Below, piece by piece: positions 1-8,642 of a DNA stretch of 64,000 nt. Position 1 is the stretch's first letter. Each line of letters starts with the position of its first letter. The position numbers and the translations under genes are program-made. Where the stretch lies: positions 610,501-674,500 of the forward strand of contig NZ_JNIR01000001.1 in NCBI RefSeq assembly GCF_000702605.1, written 5' to 3'. Source of the stretch: Exiguobacterium acetylicum DSM 20416 (GTDB lineage Bacteria; Bacillota; Bacilli; Exiguobacteriales; Exiguobacteriaceae). Below the pieces are notes generated by a model that saw nothing but the letters and a program-made list of their open reading frames with translations, searched no databases and was not told where the DNA came from.

Positions 1-406
1 CATATTCCTTGATTTTCCCCTCTGCTTTTAAATCTTCCATTGCGCGGATTGATGCATCGATATCATCATCAATCGTGCCGCCGTGGACGTAATACAGGTC
101 GAGATAAGGGGTTTCAAGACGATTCAAACTTTCAAGACAGGCTTGTTTCAGATAGTCATAACTCGGATCCCATGTCCAACCGGTTCCGGTCGCGTTCATC
201 CGATTTCCACCTTTTGAGGCGAGAAACAATCGACTGCGATCCTCTTGTGAGAAGGTTTGACCGATGATGGATTCGACCGCTCCGTTCGCATAGACGTCCG
301 CTGTATCGAAGTGCGTGATTCCAGCATCAAGTGCCGTCCGCAGGATTGCCGTTGCTTCTTCCTGGCCGCGCTTTAAGATCGTCATCGTACCTAATCCTAA
401 TGACAT
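1..406 (-). CDS. Aldo/keto reductase, N-terminal part (YqkF-like)
   Basis: Reading the minus strand from the ATG at 406 gives about 135 residues of an NAD(P)H-dependent aldo/keto reductase; the gene runs off the left edge, so its C-terminal part is missing. The TIM-barrel active-site set is visible: Asp and Tyr in HFDTADVYANG, the Lys in FLASKGG and the His in YYVHGG. The ATG is preceded by GAGGGAATTGAAC, a usable ribosome binding site. It is divergent from nudF. In B. subtilis the AKR gene yqkF also neighbours nudF, which supports the name; the substrate is unknown. Confidence 0.85.
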   Translation of the reverse strand, partial: MSLGLGTMTILKRGQEEATAILRTALDAGITHFDTADVYANGAVESIIGQTFSQEDRSRLFLASKGGNRMNATGTGWTWDPSYDYLKQACLESLNRLETPYLDLYYVHGGTIDDDIDASIRAMEDLKAEGKIKEY

Positions 407-568
407 GTTCAATTCCCTCTTTTCTTAGATGAACTGTAAGTTTGGAACTTCTGCATTCTAGTGTATCATATCTGATGAAAAAGACGGTTTCGAAGTCTTG
501 CGGCAATACGTCGGAAACGGCATACTAATCATGACAGTGAACGAAACTAGAATAGAAATGGGGCATAC

Positions 569-1102
569 ATGATGGAAGAAAAAACGATTGAACGTGAAGT
601 GATTTATGAAGGAAAAGTCTTTGATGTCGAGAAACACGTCGTCACGTTACCGAACGGCAATACGTCCGTCCGTGAACTGGTCTATCATAATGGTGCCGTC
701 GCGATCATTGCTTTTGATGAACAAGGTGACTTGATCGTCGTGGAACAGTACCGAAAAGCATTTGAAAGTCTATCGATCGAGATCCCAGCAGGAAAACTCG
801 AGAAGGGTGAAAATCCACTTGATTGTGCCGGACGCGAATTAAAGGAAGAAACAGGATACGTCGCGAAAGAGTTACGACATGTCTTTGATTTTTATGGTGC
901 GCCTGGTTTCTGTAGTGAGCGTGTACATATTTATGAAGCGATTGGTCTGACTGCTGGTGATCGTCAACTCGATGAAGATGAGTTCCTTGAGAATAAGACA
1001 TTGAAGCTTGAAGAGGCGCTCGAACTCGTTGCAAACGGAACGATTGTTGATGCGAAGACGATCATGGCGATCCAGCATTGGCAGATCCGTACTTTAAAAT
1101 GA
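569..1102 (+). CDS. nudF: ADP-ribose pyrophosphatase (Nudix hydrolase)
   Basis: The 177-residue protein hydrolyses ADP-ribose to AMP and ribose 5-phosphate in the cytoplasm. A complete Nudix box lies at about residues 75-97, with GKLEKGENP followed by RELKEETGY, so the metal-binding REUXEE core is intact. The length is usual for the NudF/ADPRase family. Two in-frame ATGs (569 and 572) are adjacent and the choice matters little. It lies immediately upstream of fur, as in B. subtilis, and ends in the Fur-box-rich intergenic region. Confidence 0.93.
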   Translation: MMEEKTIEREVIYEGKVFDVEKHVVTLPNGNTSVRELVYHNGAVAIIAFDEQGDLIVVEQYRKAFESLSIEIPAGKLEKGENPLDCAGRELKEETGYVAKELRHVFDFYGAPGFCSERVHIYEAIGLTAGDRQLDEDEFLENKTLKLEEALELVANGTIVDAKTIMAIQHWQIRTLK

Positions 1103-1124
1103 TTCTCATTTAAATGATTTTCAG

Positions 1125-1141
1125 TTGATAATCATTTTAAT
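1125..1141. promoter_or_regulatory. Candidate Fur box upstream of fur
   Basis: The segment TTGATAATCATTTTAA matches 11 of 13 positions of the half GATAATCATTATC of the classical Fur box and ends at the fur -35 element. Further GATTCTCATT and TGATAATAG half-site-like words lie on both sides (1101-1110 and 1167-1175). This suggests autoregulation of fur. Binding is inferred from the motif alone. Confidence 0.6.
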
Positions 1142-1170
1142 TTGAAAAAAGACTGATTATCAGCTATGAT
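1142..1170 (+). promoter_or_regulatory. SigA-type promoter of fur
   Basis: TTGAAA at 1142-1147 and TATGAT at 1165-1170 are separated by exactly 17 bases, about 30 bases before the fur start codon. The -35 element abuts the candidate Fur box, a typical arrangement for repression. Confidence 0.7.
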
Positions 1171-1200
1171 AATAGCATCAGTTCGAACAAAGGGGGCGTT

Positions 1201-1686
1201 ATGATGGAAAGTCGTGTAGAACGCATCAAAAAACAGCTAAGCGGTAAAGGATATAAGCTGACTCCCCAACGTGAAGCGACTGTGCGTGTCCTGCTCGAAC
1301 ATGAGTCGGATCACCTCAGTGCCGAAAATGTCTTTCTCCTTGTAAAAGAAAAGAACTCCGACATCGGACTTGCGACGGTTTACCGGACGCTTGAATTATT
1401 GACGGAGCTTGAAGTCGTTGATAAAGTCAACTTCGGAGATGGCGTATCCCGATTTGATTTACGACAAGAGGGTGCGAGTCATTCGCATCACCATCTCGTC
1501 TGTATCGAATGCGGATCCGTCGAAGAGATTTTAGACGATATGCTGGAAGAAGTAGAGAAAGAAATCGTGTCCCGATTCCACTTTAAAATCAAGGATCACC
1601 GCCTGACATTCCATGGCGTCTGCCGTGTCTGCCAAGAGCGTCATGCTCGGGAAGCGTTGGAACAATCGCAAACACAAACAGTCTGA
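1201..1686 (+). CDS. fur: Ferric uptake regulator Fur
   Basis: This 161-residue metal-dependent repressor has an N-terminal winged helix (about 1-85, with the DNA-recognition stretch IGLATVYRTLELL at about 55-67) and a C-terminal dimerisation/metal domain. A His-rich patch (SHSHHH, about 94-98) and two Cys pairs (C101/C104 and C141/C144) fit the structural zinc and metal sites of the family. Synteny with nudF upstream and xerD downstream favours Fur itself over the paralogues PerR or Zur. The start is preceded by AAAGGGGGCG. A promoter and Fur-like boxes precede it and a terminator follows. Confidence 0.9.
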   Translation: MMESRVERIKKQLSGKGYKLTPQREATVRVLLEHESDHLSAENVFLLVKEKNSDIGLATVYRTLELLTELEVVDKVNFGDGVSRFDLRQEGASHSHHHLVCIECGSVEEILDDMLEEVEKEIVSRFHFKIKDHRLTFHGVCRVCQERHAREALEQSQTQTV

Positions 1687-1720
1687 CCGTCCGACGAAAT
1701 TTCGGATGGTTTTTCTTTTT
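1687..1720 (+). terminator. Terminator after fur
   Basis: CCGTCCGA and TCGGATGG form a stem (one G-U pair) with a short loop, followed by TTTTTCTTTTT. It starts immediately after the fur stop codon. Confidence 0.85.
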
Positions 1721-1742
1721 CAATTTTTATAGGTCAGACCTC

Positions 1743-1771
1743 TTCACAACGGTTTACACCTTTGATATGAT
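1743..1771 (+). promoter_or_regulatory. SigA-type promoter of xerD
   Basis: TTCACA (1743-1748) and TATGAT (1766-1771) are separated by 17 bases, about 40 bases before the xerD start. Each matches its consensus at five of six positions. Confidence 0.6.
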
Positions 1772-1811
1772 GGGAAAGTAAGCGATTTCGTAAACGAAGA
1801 GGATGAGTTCA

Positions 1812-2696
1812 GTGCGTGAACAACTGGAAGCATTTATCAATTATTTAGTGATTGAACGGCAAATGTCCGCGAATACGGCAGCTGCGTATCGAAATGATTT
1901 AAATCAATACTTACAGACGCTTGAAACAGCGGAAGTTTCCTCGTTCGAACAGGTTCACCGACATCATATCGTCGACCATATTGAACGATTGCTTGAGGCA
2001 CGAAAGTCACGATCGACGGTTCGCCGGGCGACGAGCTCAATCCGTTCGTTCCATCAATATTTGGTCGAAGAGAGACTTGCAACACATGATCCGTCTCGTC
2101 ATCTTGATTTACCGAAACCGGAGAAAAAGTTGCCGGTCGTCTGGAGTCAAACGGACGTCGAACGCTTGCTTGATTCGGTCGTCGGGGTCGATCCGCTTAC
2201 ACGACGAGATGCAGCAATGCTTGAGCTTCTCTATGGAACAGGCATGCGCGTCAGCGAACTGCTCCAACTGAAGTTGAACGATTTGCAACTCGAACTCGGG
2301 TATCTGTCGTGTCTTGGGAAAGGGAACAAATCCCGGATCATCCCGATGAGTACGACATCGATTGAGAGCGTCAGGACATATCTTGACCTCGCGCGCAACA
2401 GTCTCGGTGGTCAACAGACGGACGACGTCTTCTTAAACAGTCGCGGTGATCGTTTATCACGGCAAGGATTTTGGAAGATGATTAAACGACGGGCAAAGGA
2501 AGCGGGTATCGAAAAAGAGATTACGCCGCACGTCCTGCGTCATTCGTTCGCGACCCATCTACTTGAAAATGGTGCCGATTTACGCGTCGTACAAGAGATG
2601 CTAGGACACGCTGATTTGTCGACGACACAAATGTATACACACGTCAACAAAGCACGACTCCACGACGTGTATAAGAAACATCATCCACGGGCATGA
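1812..2696 (+). CDS. xerD: Tyrosine recombinase XerD
   Basis: This site-specific recombinase resolves chromosome dimers at dif together with XerC. The N-terminal SAM-like core-binding domain covers about residues 1-85. The catalytic domain follows, with Arg in GTGMRVSEL, HVLRHSFATHLLENG (His-x-x-Arg), His in GHADLSTTQ and the nucleophilic Tyr in MYTHV. An in-frame ATG exists at 1803, but the ribosome binding site GAAGAGG ends at 1802, one base before it. The GTG at 1812 has proper spacing and gives VREQLEAF, the usual XerD N-terminus, about 294 residues. The position after fur and before deoB matches B. subtilis. Confidence 0.92.
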   Translation: MREQLEAFINYLVIERQMSANTAAAYRNDLNQYLQTLETAEVSSFEQVHRHHIVDHIERLLEARKSRSTVRRATSSIRSFHQYLVEERLATHDPSRHLDLPKPEKKLPVVWSQTDVERLLDSVVGVDPLTRRDAAMLELLYGTGMRVSELLQLKLNDLQLELGYLSCLGKGNKSRIIPMSTTSIESVRTYLDLARNSLGGQQTDDVFLNSRGDRLSRQGFWKMIKRRAKEAGIEKEITPHVLRHSFATHLLENGADLRVVQEMLGHADLSTTQMYTHVNKARLHDVYKKHHPRA

Positions 2697-2714
2697 TGGT
2701 TCTATCTTTTAAAG

Positions 2715-2728
2715 GTCTGACTTCAGAC
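2715..2728. promoter_or_regulatory. Inverted repeat upstream of the deoB operon
   Basis: GTCTGA-CT-TCAGAC is a perfect 14-base inverted repeat about 90 bases before deoB. It has no following T-run, so it is not an ordinary terminator for xerD and could be an operator. No further support is visible. Confidence 0.3.
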
Positions 2729-2814
2729 AAATAATGCGTTTTGTCTAGTCTCTTTCCGGGAAAAATCGTAACGGGAATCGCACAACTACAGCTCGTATAT
2801 AGGAGGAACAGCAA

Positions 2815-3987
2815 ATGGCTCAATCATTTAAACGTGTATTTTTGGTCGTCATGGACTCCGTAGGAATCGGAGAAGCACCGGACGCTGAACAGTTCGGAGA
2901 TCTTGGTTCACATACGCTCGGTCATATCGCGCGTGAACGCAACGGACTCAATATGCCGAATATGGCAAAACTCGGTCTCTCGCATATCGAACCGATCGAA
3001 GGTGTCTCAGTTGAAGAAGCACCGCTTGCGGCATACGGAAAAATGCAGGAAGTATCTGCAGGGAAAGATACGATGACAGGGCACTGGGAGATCATGGGTC
3101 TGCGGATCGATACACCATTCCGTGTCTTTGAAAAGTTCCCGGATGATTTGATTCATCGCTTAGAAGAGTTCTCAGGACGGAAGATCATCGGGAACAAACC
3201 GGCTTCTGGTACGGAAATCCTCGACGAACTTGGACAAGAGCATGTCGAGACGGGGGCGTTGATCGTCTATACGTCAGCAGACTCCGTCCTTCAGATCGCA
3301 GCACACGAAGAAGTCGTGCCGTTAGAAGAGTTGTACCGGATTTGTGAATATGCACGCGACATCACGCGGGATGACCCGTACATGCTCGGTCGCATCATCG
3401 CACGTCCATTCCTTGGTGAAGCAGGGGCGTGGGTCCGGACAGCGAACCGCCACGACTATGCACTCAAACCATTCGACCGGACGGTCATGAATGAACTCGA
3501 GACAGCAGGACTTGATGTCATCTCTCTCGGTAAGATTGCTGATATCTACGACGGCGAGGGCGTCACGGATGCGATCCGTACGAAGTCGAACATGGACGGA
3601 ATGGATCAACTCGTGACGCAACTCGATCGTGATTTCAACGGACTTTGCTTCTTGAACCTCGTCGATTTCGATGCGTTGTTCGGACACCGTCGTGATCCAC
3701 AAGGTTATGGACAAGCGCTCGAAGAGTTCGATGCACGTCTTCCGGAAGTGTTTGATCGCTTAAAAGAAGACGATCTCTTGATCATCACGGCTGACCACGG
3801 AAACGATCCGGTTCATGCTGGGACAGACCACACACGGGAATACGTGCCGTTGCTTGCTTACCATAAAAATGGTGTCGCAAAACCGCTCGGTATCCGTGAG
3901 ACGTTCGCTGATCTTGGAGCGACGGTCGCAGAAAACTTCGGCGTCAAAATGCCGGCACATGGAACAAGCTTTTTAACAGAACTTTAA
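2815..3987 (+). CDS. deoB: Phosphopentomutase
   Basis: DeoB interconverts (deoxy)ribose 1-phosphate and 5-phosphate, linking nucleoside phosphorolysis to central metabolism. The 390-residue protein has the alkaline-phosphatase-superfamily metal centre: [13 protein letters not shown] near the N-terminus, the phosphorylated Thr in [10 protein letters not shown], and the C-terminal TADHGND and GTDHTREY metal ligands. The start is set by AGGAGG. It is the first gene of a salvage operon with punA (18-base gap) and pdp (47-base gap). Confidence 0.96.
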   Translation: MAQSFKRVFLVVMDSVGIGEAPDAEQFGDLGSHTLGHIARERNGLNMPNMAKLGLSHIEPIEGVSVEEAPLAAYGKMQEVSAGKDTMTGHWEIMGLRIDTPFRVFEKFPDDLIHRLEEFSGRKIIGNKPASGTEILDELGQEHVETGALIVYTSADSVLQIAAHEEVVPLEELYRICEYARDITRDDPYMLGRIIARPFLGEAGAWVRTANRHDYALKPFDRTVMNELETAGLDVISLGKIADIYDGEGVTDAIRTKSNMDGMDQLVTQLDRDFNGLCFLNLVDFDALFGHRRDPQGYGQALEEFDARLPEVFDRLKEDDLLIITADHGNDPVHAGTDHTREYVPLLAYHKNGVAKPLGIRETFADLGATVAENFGVKMPAHGTSFLTEL

Positions 3988-4005
3988 TTCGAGGGAGCGA
4001 TTCAG

Positions 4006-4818
4006 ATGACAGTCAACTGGAATGAAACACGTTCGTTTTTAGAAAGCAAGATGCAGGCAAAACCGGAGATCGGATTGATTCTCGGTTCAGGACTTGGTGT
4101 CCTCGCGGATGAGATCGAAAACCCGATCGCGATTCCATACCATGAAATCCCGAACTTCCCGGTATCAACGGTCGAAGGACACGCGGGACAACTCGTCTTC
4201 GGTACTCTTGAAGGGAAACAAGTCGTTGCGATGCAAGGACGATTCCACTTCTACGAAGGATATTCGATGGATATGGTCACGTTCCCAGTCCGCGTCATGA
4301 AAGCGATCGGCGTCGAGACATTGATCGTCACGAACGCAGCTGGCGCTTGTAACGAAGCGTTCGAACCAGGTGATTTGATGTTGATCACGGATCACATCAA
4401 CTTCTTCGGTACGAACCCACTGATCGGGAAGAACGTCGACGAGATGGGACCACGTTTCCCCGATATGTCGAAGCCGTATGATGCAGAATTACTTCGTCTT
4501 GCGCAAGAAACAGCGGACGAACTCGGAATTCGTGTCCGTCAAGGTGTCTACTTCGGAAACACTGGTCCAACGTATGAGACGCCAGCAGAAGTCAAGATGG
4601 CACGGATGCTCGGTGGCGACGTCGTCGGTATGTCGACGGTTCCTGAAGTCATCGTTGCCCGTCATTCCGATATGCGAGTCCTTGGGATCTCATGTGTCTC
4701 GAACATGGCAGCAGGTATTCTCGATCAACCGTTACATCATGATGAAGTCATCGAAACGACAGAACGTGTCCGGGCACACTTCCTATCACTCGTTCGCGGT
4801 TCGATCAAAAAAATGTAA
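4006..4818 (+). CDS. punA: Purine nucleoside phosphorylase
   Basis: This trimeric-type PNP (270 residues) cleaves inosine, guanosine and their deoxy forms with phosphate. Family motifs are present in order: GLILGSGLG (phosphate loop), VEGHAGQLVFG, RFHFYEGYS, TNAAGACN and GMSTVPEVIVARH. It lies between deoB and pdp and produces the ribose 1-phosphate that DeoB converts. The B. subtilis counterpart is pupG/punA, at the same position after drm (deoB). Confidence 0.95.
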   Translation: MTVNWNETRSFLESKMQAKPEIGLILGSGLGVLADEIENPIAIPYHEIPNFPVSTVEGHAGQLVFGTLEGKQVVAMQGRFHFYEGYSMDMVTFPVRVMKAIGVETLIVTNAAGACNEAFEPGDLMLITDHINFFGTNPLIGKNVDEMGPRFPDMSKPYDAELLRLAQETADELGIRVRQGVYFGNTGPTYETPAEVKMARMLGGDVVGMSTVPEVIVARHSDMRVLGISCVSNMAAGILDQPLHHDEVIETTERVRAHFLSLVRGSIKKM

Positions 4819-4865
4819 CGACTATTTATAAAACTCACAAACCACTCCTGAGGAGGAACTAGATT

Positions 4866-6167
4866 ATGCGTATGGTAGATTTGATTGCAACAAAACGAGA
4901 CGGTGGCGAACTCGCAACAGCTGATATTCAAGCAATGGTAGAAGGATTCACGAATGGTGAGATTCCAGATTACCAAATGTCAGCGATGTCGATGGCGATT
5001 TTCTATCAAGGAATGTCAGATCGTGAAATCGCTGATTTGACGATGGCGATGGTCAACTCGGGCGACGTGATCGACCTTTCACGTATCCACGGGAAAAAAG
5101 TCGATAAACACTCGACAGGCGGTGTTGGTGACAAGATCAGTCTGATCGTCGCACCACTCGTTGCGTCAATCGGCATTCCGGTTGCGAAGATGAGCGGTCG
5201 TGGACTCGGTCATACAGGTGGAACTATCGACAAACTCGAAGCGTTCCCTGGTTTTGACGTCGAGCTTTCAGAAGAAGCGTTCGTCTCACAAGTCAACGAC
5301 ATTAAGATGGCAATCATCGGTCAAACGGGTAACCTAACGCCTGCAGACAAAAAACTCTACGCCCTTCGTGACGTCACGGCGACGGTCAACTCGATCCCAT
5401 TGATCGCAAGTTCGATCATGTCGAAAAAGATCGCAGCAGGAGCGGACAGCATCGTACTCGACGTTAAGACGGGTTCTGGTGCCTTCATGAAATCGTTCGA
5501 AGATGCAAAAGCACTTGCGACAGAGATGGTTTCGATCGGTAAGAGTGTCAACCGTAAGACGGTTGCTGTCATTACAGACATGGATCAGCCGCTCGGCTTT
5601 GAAATCGGTAACGCAAACGAAGTCAAGGAAGCGATCGAAGTCCTTCAAGGAAAAGATGTCCGTGACTTAAAAGTCATCGCCTTGACAATCGCTTCACACA
5701 TGGCAGTCCTCGGTGAGTTCTACCCGACGTTCGATGAAGCATATGCGGATCTCGAAACACGTCTCGGTAACGGAGCAGCACTTGACGTCTTCAAGAAGTT
5801 CATCGCAGCTCAAGGTGGCGACGCTTCACTCGTTGACGACATGACAAAAGCACTTGAAACGAAATACGAAAAAACATTCGTTGCTTCAAAAGCGGGTTAC
5901 GTCTCTGAAATCATCGCTGACGAAGTCGGTGTTGCAGCGATGATCCTCGGTGCAGGACGCGCGACGAAAGCAGATGAGATCGATCACGCAGCAAGCGTTA
6001 CGCTGCACAAAAAAGTCGGCGATCGTGTTGAAGTCGGCGATGTCATCGCAACGCTTCGTTCAAACAAAGAAACGCTCGACCAAGCAATCGAAAAAATGGA
6101 TCACGCATACCATATCAGTGAAACGAAACCGGAAGCACGTCCGCTCGTTCACGCTGTCATCCAGTAA
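4866..6167 (+). CDS. pdp: Pyrimidine-nucleoside phosphorylase
   Basis: The 433-residue protein phosphorolyses uridine, thymidine and deoxyuridine. The family signature region is seen as SGRGLGHTGGT, with the phosphate-binding KHSTGGVGD upstream at about residues 80-90; the length is exactly typical. GAGGAGG precedes the ATG. It is the last gene of the deoB-punA-pdp operon and is followed by a strong terminator. In B. subtilis this locus continues with dacF and spoIIA; those genes are missing here. Confidence 0.96.
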   Translation: MRMVDLIATKRDGGELATADIQAMVEGFTNGEIPDYQMSAMSMAIFYQGMSDREIADLTMAMVNSGDVIDLSRIHGKKVDKHSTGGVGDKISLIVAPLVASIGIPVAKMSGRGLGHTGGTIDKLEAFPGFDVELSEEAFVSQVNDIKMAIIGQTGNLTPADKKLYALRDVTATVNSIPLIASSIMSKKIAAGADSIVLDVKTGSGAFMKSFEDAKALATEMVSIGKSVNRKTVAVITDMDQPLGFEIGNANEVKEAIEVLQGKDVRDLKVIALTIASHMAVLGEFYPTFDEAYADLETRLGNGAALDVFKKFIAAQGGDASLVDDMTKALETKYEKTFVASKAGYVSEIIADEVGVAAMILGAGRATKADEIDHAASVTLHKKVGDRVEVGDVIATLRSNKETLDQAIEKMDHAYHISETKPEARPLVHAVIQ

Positions 6168-6188
6168 TCCATCCGATAAGCAATATCT

Positions 6189-6220
6189 GAGTAGTGGACT
6201 TCGTCCGCTACTCTTTTTTT
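6189..6220 (+). terminator. Terminator after the deoB-punA-pdp operon
   Basis: GAGTAGTGGAC and GTCCGCTACTC pair around a TTC loop (one G-U pair) and are followed by seven T residues. Confidence 0.92.
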
Positions 6221-6271
6221 ATGATAAAATCAAAAGTGTAAAAATATGGATATATGCAGAGGAGCGATCGT

Positions 6272-6916
6272 GTGAAACGTTGGTTCATAGTAGTTGCCAG
6301 TTTAGTTGGAGTTATCGGAGGCGGCGCATTGATGATGACGTACGCTTTTACAAAGGACATGGAGTCAGATGGAACGAAAGAGGCTGAAGTACAACAAAAA
6401 GCAAAGACATACTTAGAAAAGCACCTTCCGGAAGCAAAGATGACCGGTAGTATTTACGACAATATGGGAAATTATTCGTTTGAGTATGCAGCGCGAGCAG
6501 TCGATGAAAAAACGAATACTGAGTTTTTCGTCTATCAACAGAAGGAGTCTGGAAAGTTCGTCGATACGTATCATGCGGCACTTTGGGAAGATCGGTTAGA
6601 GCAACGGATTCCGTCGCCGACTCTCGAAAAACTGAAGGATCAATTGAGCGTGACCGTACTTTATGACAACGATAAAATTCAGCGACTTGGTAAGGTCCGT
6701 TTTGATTCAAATGCTTATTTACGTGCGGAAATCGCTCCGACGCTCTTGGTGGACGTGCCTCGCAAACGACATGAACAGGATAGAGCACAGATCAAAGAGT
6801 GGGCAAAGTCGTTACGTGAGCAAGGAATTCTTCAACACATGACGGTCAAGATTGATTATGTCTCGAAAAAAGGTGAGTTATTGGAGGACGGAAATTCGTT
6901 GTTCGTAACGTTATAA
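6272..6916 (+). CDS. Membrane-anchored protein of unknown function
   Basis: I do not recognise the family. The 214-residue product begins with a single hydrophobic segment (about residues 4-28, preceded by MKRW), so the rest is probably extracellular. That part is charged and carries no motif I can name. An in-frame ATG at 6254 lies just before the ribosome binding site AGAGGAG (6258-6264), so the GTG at 6272, eight bases after it, is the better start. It stands alone between the pdp terminator and the LD-carboxypeptidase gene. Confidence 0.7.
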   Translation: MKRWFIVVASLVGVIGGGALMMTYAFTKDMESDGTKEAEVQQKAKTYLEKHLPEAKMTGSIYDNMGNYSFEYAARAVDEKTNTEFFVYQQKESGKFVDTYHAALWEDRLEQRIPSPTLEKLKDQLSVTVLYDNDKIQRLGKVRFDSNAYLRAEIAPTLLVDVPRKRHEQDRAQIKEWAKSLREQGILQHMTVKIDYVSKKGELLEDGNSLFVTL

Positions 6917-6999
6917 AGTGGACCAAAAAAATTAGAGTACGCGGTTCCCATTCAATTTGTTATACTGGAAATACTTGTAATGAATAAGGGGGAACTTTC

Positions 7000-8004
7000 G
7001 TGAAACCACCACGCTTACAAAAAGGGGATAAGATTGCCATCGTCTCGCCGGCGTCTGCTGTCGCAGCATACGTACCGCGTCGTCTTGCCCGCGGTATCGC
7101 AACACTTGAAAAAATGGGGTTCGAGGTCGTCTTGATGCCGAACGCAACGGCTGTTCATAGTCATACGGCAGGAACGATCGGCGAACGGCTGCAAGACTTA
7201 CATATGGCGTTCGCTGATCCATCGATCAAAGCGATCATCTCGACGATCGGTGGGTTTAACTCGCACCAGTTGCTCGACGAACTCGATTATGAATTGATTC
7301 GGAACAATCCGAAAATCTTTGTAGGCTACAGTGATATCACAGCACTGTTTGCTGGCATCTACCAGCAGACAGGACTGACGACGTTCGTCGGACCCGCACT
7401 ACTGACGCAGTTTGGTCAATTCGATGGTCTTGATCCGTATACGGAAGAGTCGTTCAACCGTACGTTCATGCAGACGGAGCCGATCGGTCGGATCGAAGCG
7501 TCTGAAGAGTGGACGGACGAGATTTTACGCTGGGATGTTGCGGACGACCGAAGACGGGAACATCTTCCGAACGCGGGATATACGATCGTTAAGACAGGCG
7601 TTGCAGAAGGACCGATTCTGACGGGGAACACGGGAACACTTTTACTGCTTGCCGGAACACCATACTTGCCATCATTTGATGGTGTCGTCTTGATGCTCGA
7701 GGATGACGAAAGTGAGACACCGGAAACGATTGACCGCTATTTCACGCAATTACGACACATGGGTGCGTATGACAAGATTGCGGCACTCGTCGTCGGGCGT
7801 TTCCCGCGCAAAGTCGATTTTGATCCGGAATTTGCGCTGAAAGACATCATTCTGCGTGCGACGCGGGGCTATGATTTCCCAATCATTCTTGATGCGGACT
7901 TCGGACATACGGATCCTGTTGCGACACTGGCGAATGGAATTCAGATTCGTGTCGAAGCAACGGATTCGGTCACACTCGATATATTAGAGGCAGCTGTCGA
8001 GTAA
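7000..8004 (+). CDS. LD-carboxypeptidase (peptidase family S66)
   Basis: The 334-residue cytoplasmic serine peptidase resembles murein tetrapeptide LD-carboxypeptidase LdcA and MccF. The nucleophile elbow is visible as VGYSDITALF (Ser), the N-terminal IAIVSPASA strand is typical, and the C-terminal domain carries LMLEDDE and DFGHTDP, which fit the Glu and His of the S66 triad. The GTG start is preceded by AAGGGGGAA. An extended -10 (TGTTATACT, ending at 6966) lies upstream. The substrate (muropeptide or peptide antibiotic) cannot be decided here. Confidence 0.88.
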   Translation: MKPPRLQKGDKIAIVSPASAVAAYVPRRLARGIATLEKMGFEVVLMPNATAVHSHTAGTIGERLQDLHMAFADPSIKAIISTIGGFNSHQLLDELDYELIRNNPKIFVGYSDITALFAGIYQQTGLTTFVGPALLTQFGQFDGLDPYTEESFNRTFMQTEPIGRIEASEEWTDEILRWDVADDRRREHLPNAGYTIVKTGVAEGPILTGNTGTLLLLAGTPYLPSFDGVVLMLEDDESETPETIDRYFTQLRHMGAYDKIAALVVGRFPRKVDFDPEFALKDIILRATRGYDFPIILDADFGHTDPVATLANGIQIRVEATDSVTLDILEAAVE

Positions 8005-8030
8005 AAAGGTCTGCACGACGCCCTGAAATT

Positions 8031-8069
8031 TGGTACACTGTACCATGGAATCACGATCTCGAATCGTGA
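8031..8069. promoter_or_regulatory. Two inverted repeats in the ppiB leader
   Basis: TGGTACA-C-TGTACCA (8031-8045) is a perfect short palindrome. It is followed six bases later by TCACGAT-CTCGA-ATCGTGA (8051-8069), a second stem-loop. Both precede the ppiB start by 40-75 bases. No factor is assigned. Confidence 0.4.
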
Positions 8070-8107
8070 CGAATCTCCTGCTGAAAAGCACGAAAGGTTG
8101 GTCAAAC

Positions 8108-8545
8108 ATGCAAAAAACTGGTCATATCTTATTAGAAGATGGAAATAAAATCGAATTCGAATTGTTCAACGATGAAGCACCGATCACGACTGAAAACTTC
8201 GAAAACCTTGCAAACTCGAACTTCTACGATGGATTGAACTTCCACCGTGTCATCCCGGGCTTCGTCTCACAAGGCGGATGTCCAATCGGAAACGGTACAG
8301 GCGGTTCAGGAAAAACGATTCCTTGCGAAACGTCAACATCATACCCACACAAACACAAAGCAGGTTCACTCTCGATGGCACACGCTGGTCGTAACACAGG
8401 ATCAAGCCAGTTCTTCATCGTACACGAGCCACAACCGCACCTCGACGGCGTACACACGGTCTTCGGACAAGTGACTTCGGGTCTCGAACATGCACAAAAA
8501 ATGAAGCAAGGCGCTGGCATCAAAGAAATCCGCGTCGAAGCGTAA
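8108..8545 (+). CDS. ppiB: Peptidyl-prolyl cis-trans isomerase, cyclophilin type
   Basis: The 145-residue cytoplasmic cyclophilin catalyses proline isomerisation during folding. Family signatures are present: [25 protein letters not shown] (active-site Arg), [18 protein letters not shown] and [11 protein letters not shown]. The open frame extends upstream to 8030, but the ATG at 8108 follows AAAGG and gives the normal bacterial PpiB length. It is monocistronic, ending at a strong terminator. Confidence 0.94.
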   Translation: MQKTGHILLEDGNKIEFELFNDEAPITTENFENLANSNFYDGLNFHRVIPGFVSQGGCPIGNGTGGSGKTIPCETSTSYPHKHKAGSLSMAHAGRNTGSSQFFIVHEPQPHLDGVHTVFGQVTSGLEHAQKMKQGAGIKEIRVEA

Positions 8546-8552
8546 GTTCTTG

Positions 8553-8590
8553 CTCCTCTTCGAACGTTCGAAGAGGAGTTTTTCTTTTTT
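8553..8590 (+). terminator. Terminator after ppiB
   Basis: CTCCTCTTCGAA and TTCGAAGAGGAG form a perfect 12-bp stem around CG, followed by TTTTTCTTTTTT. Confidence 0.93.
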
Positions 8591-8642
8591 TAGATCCGGG
8601 TACAATCAGTAAGGGAACTCAACTCGAAAAGGAGTGTTTGTC

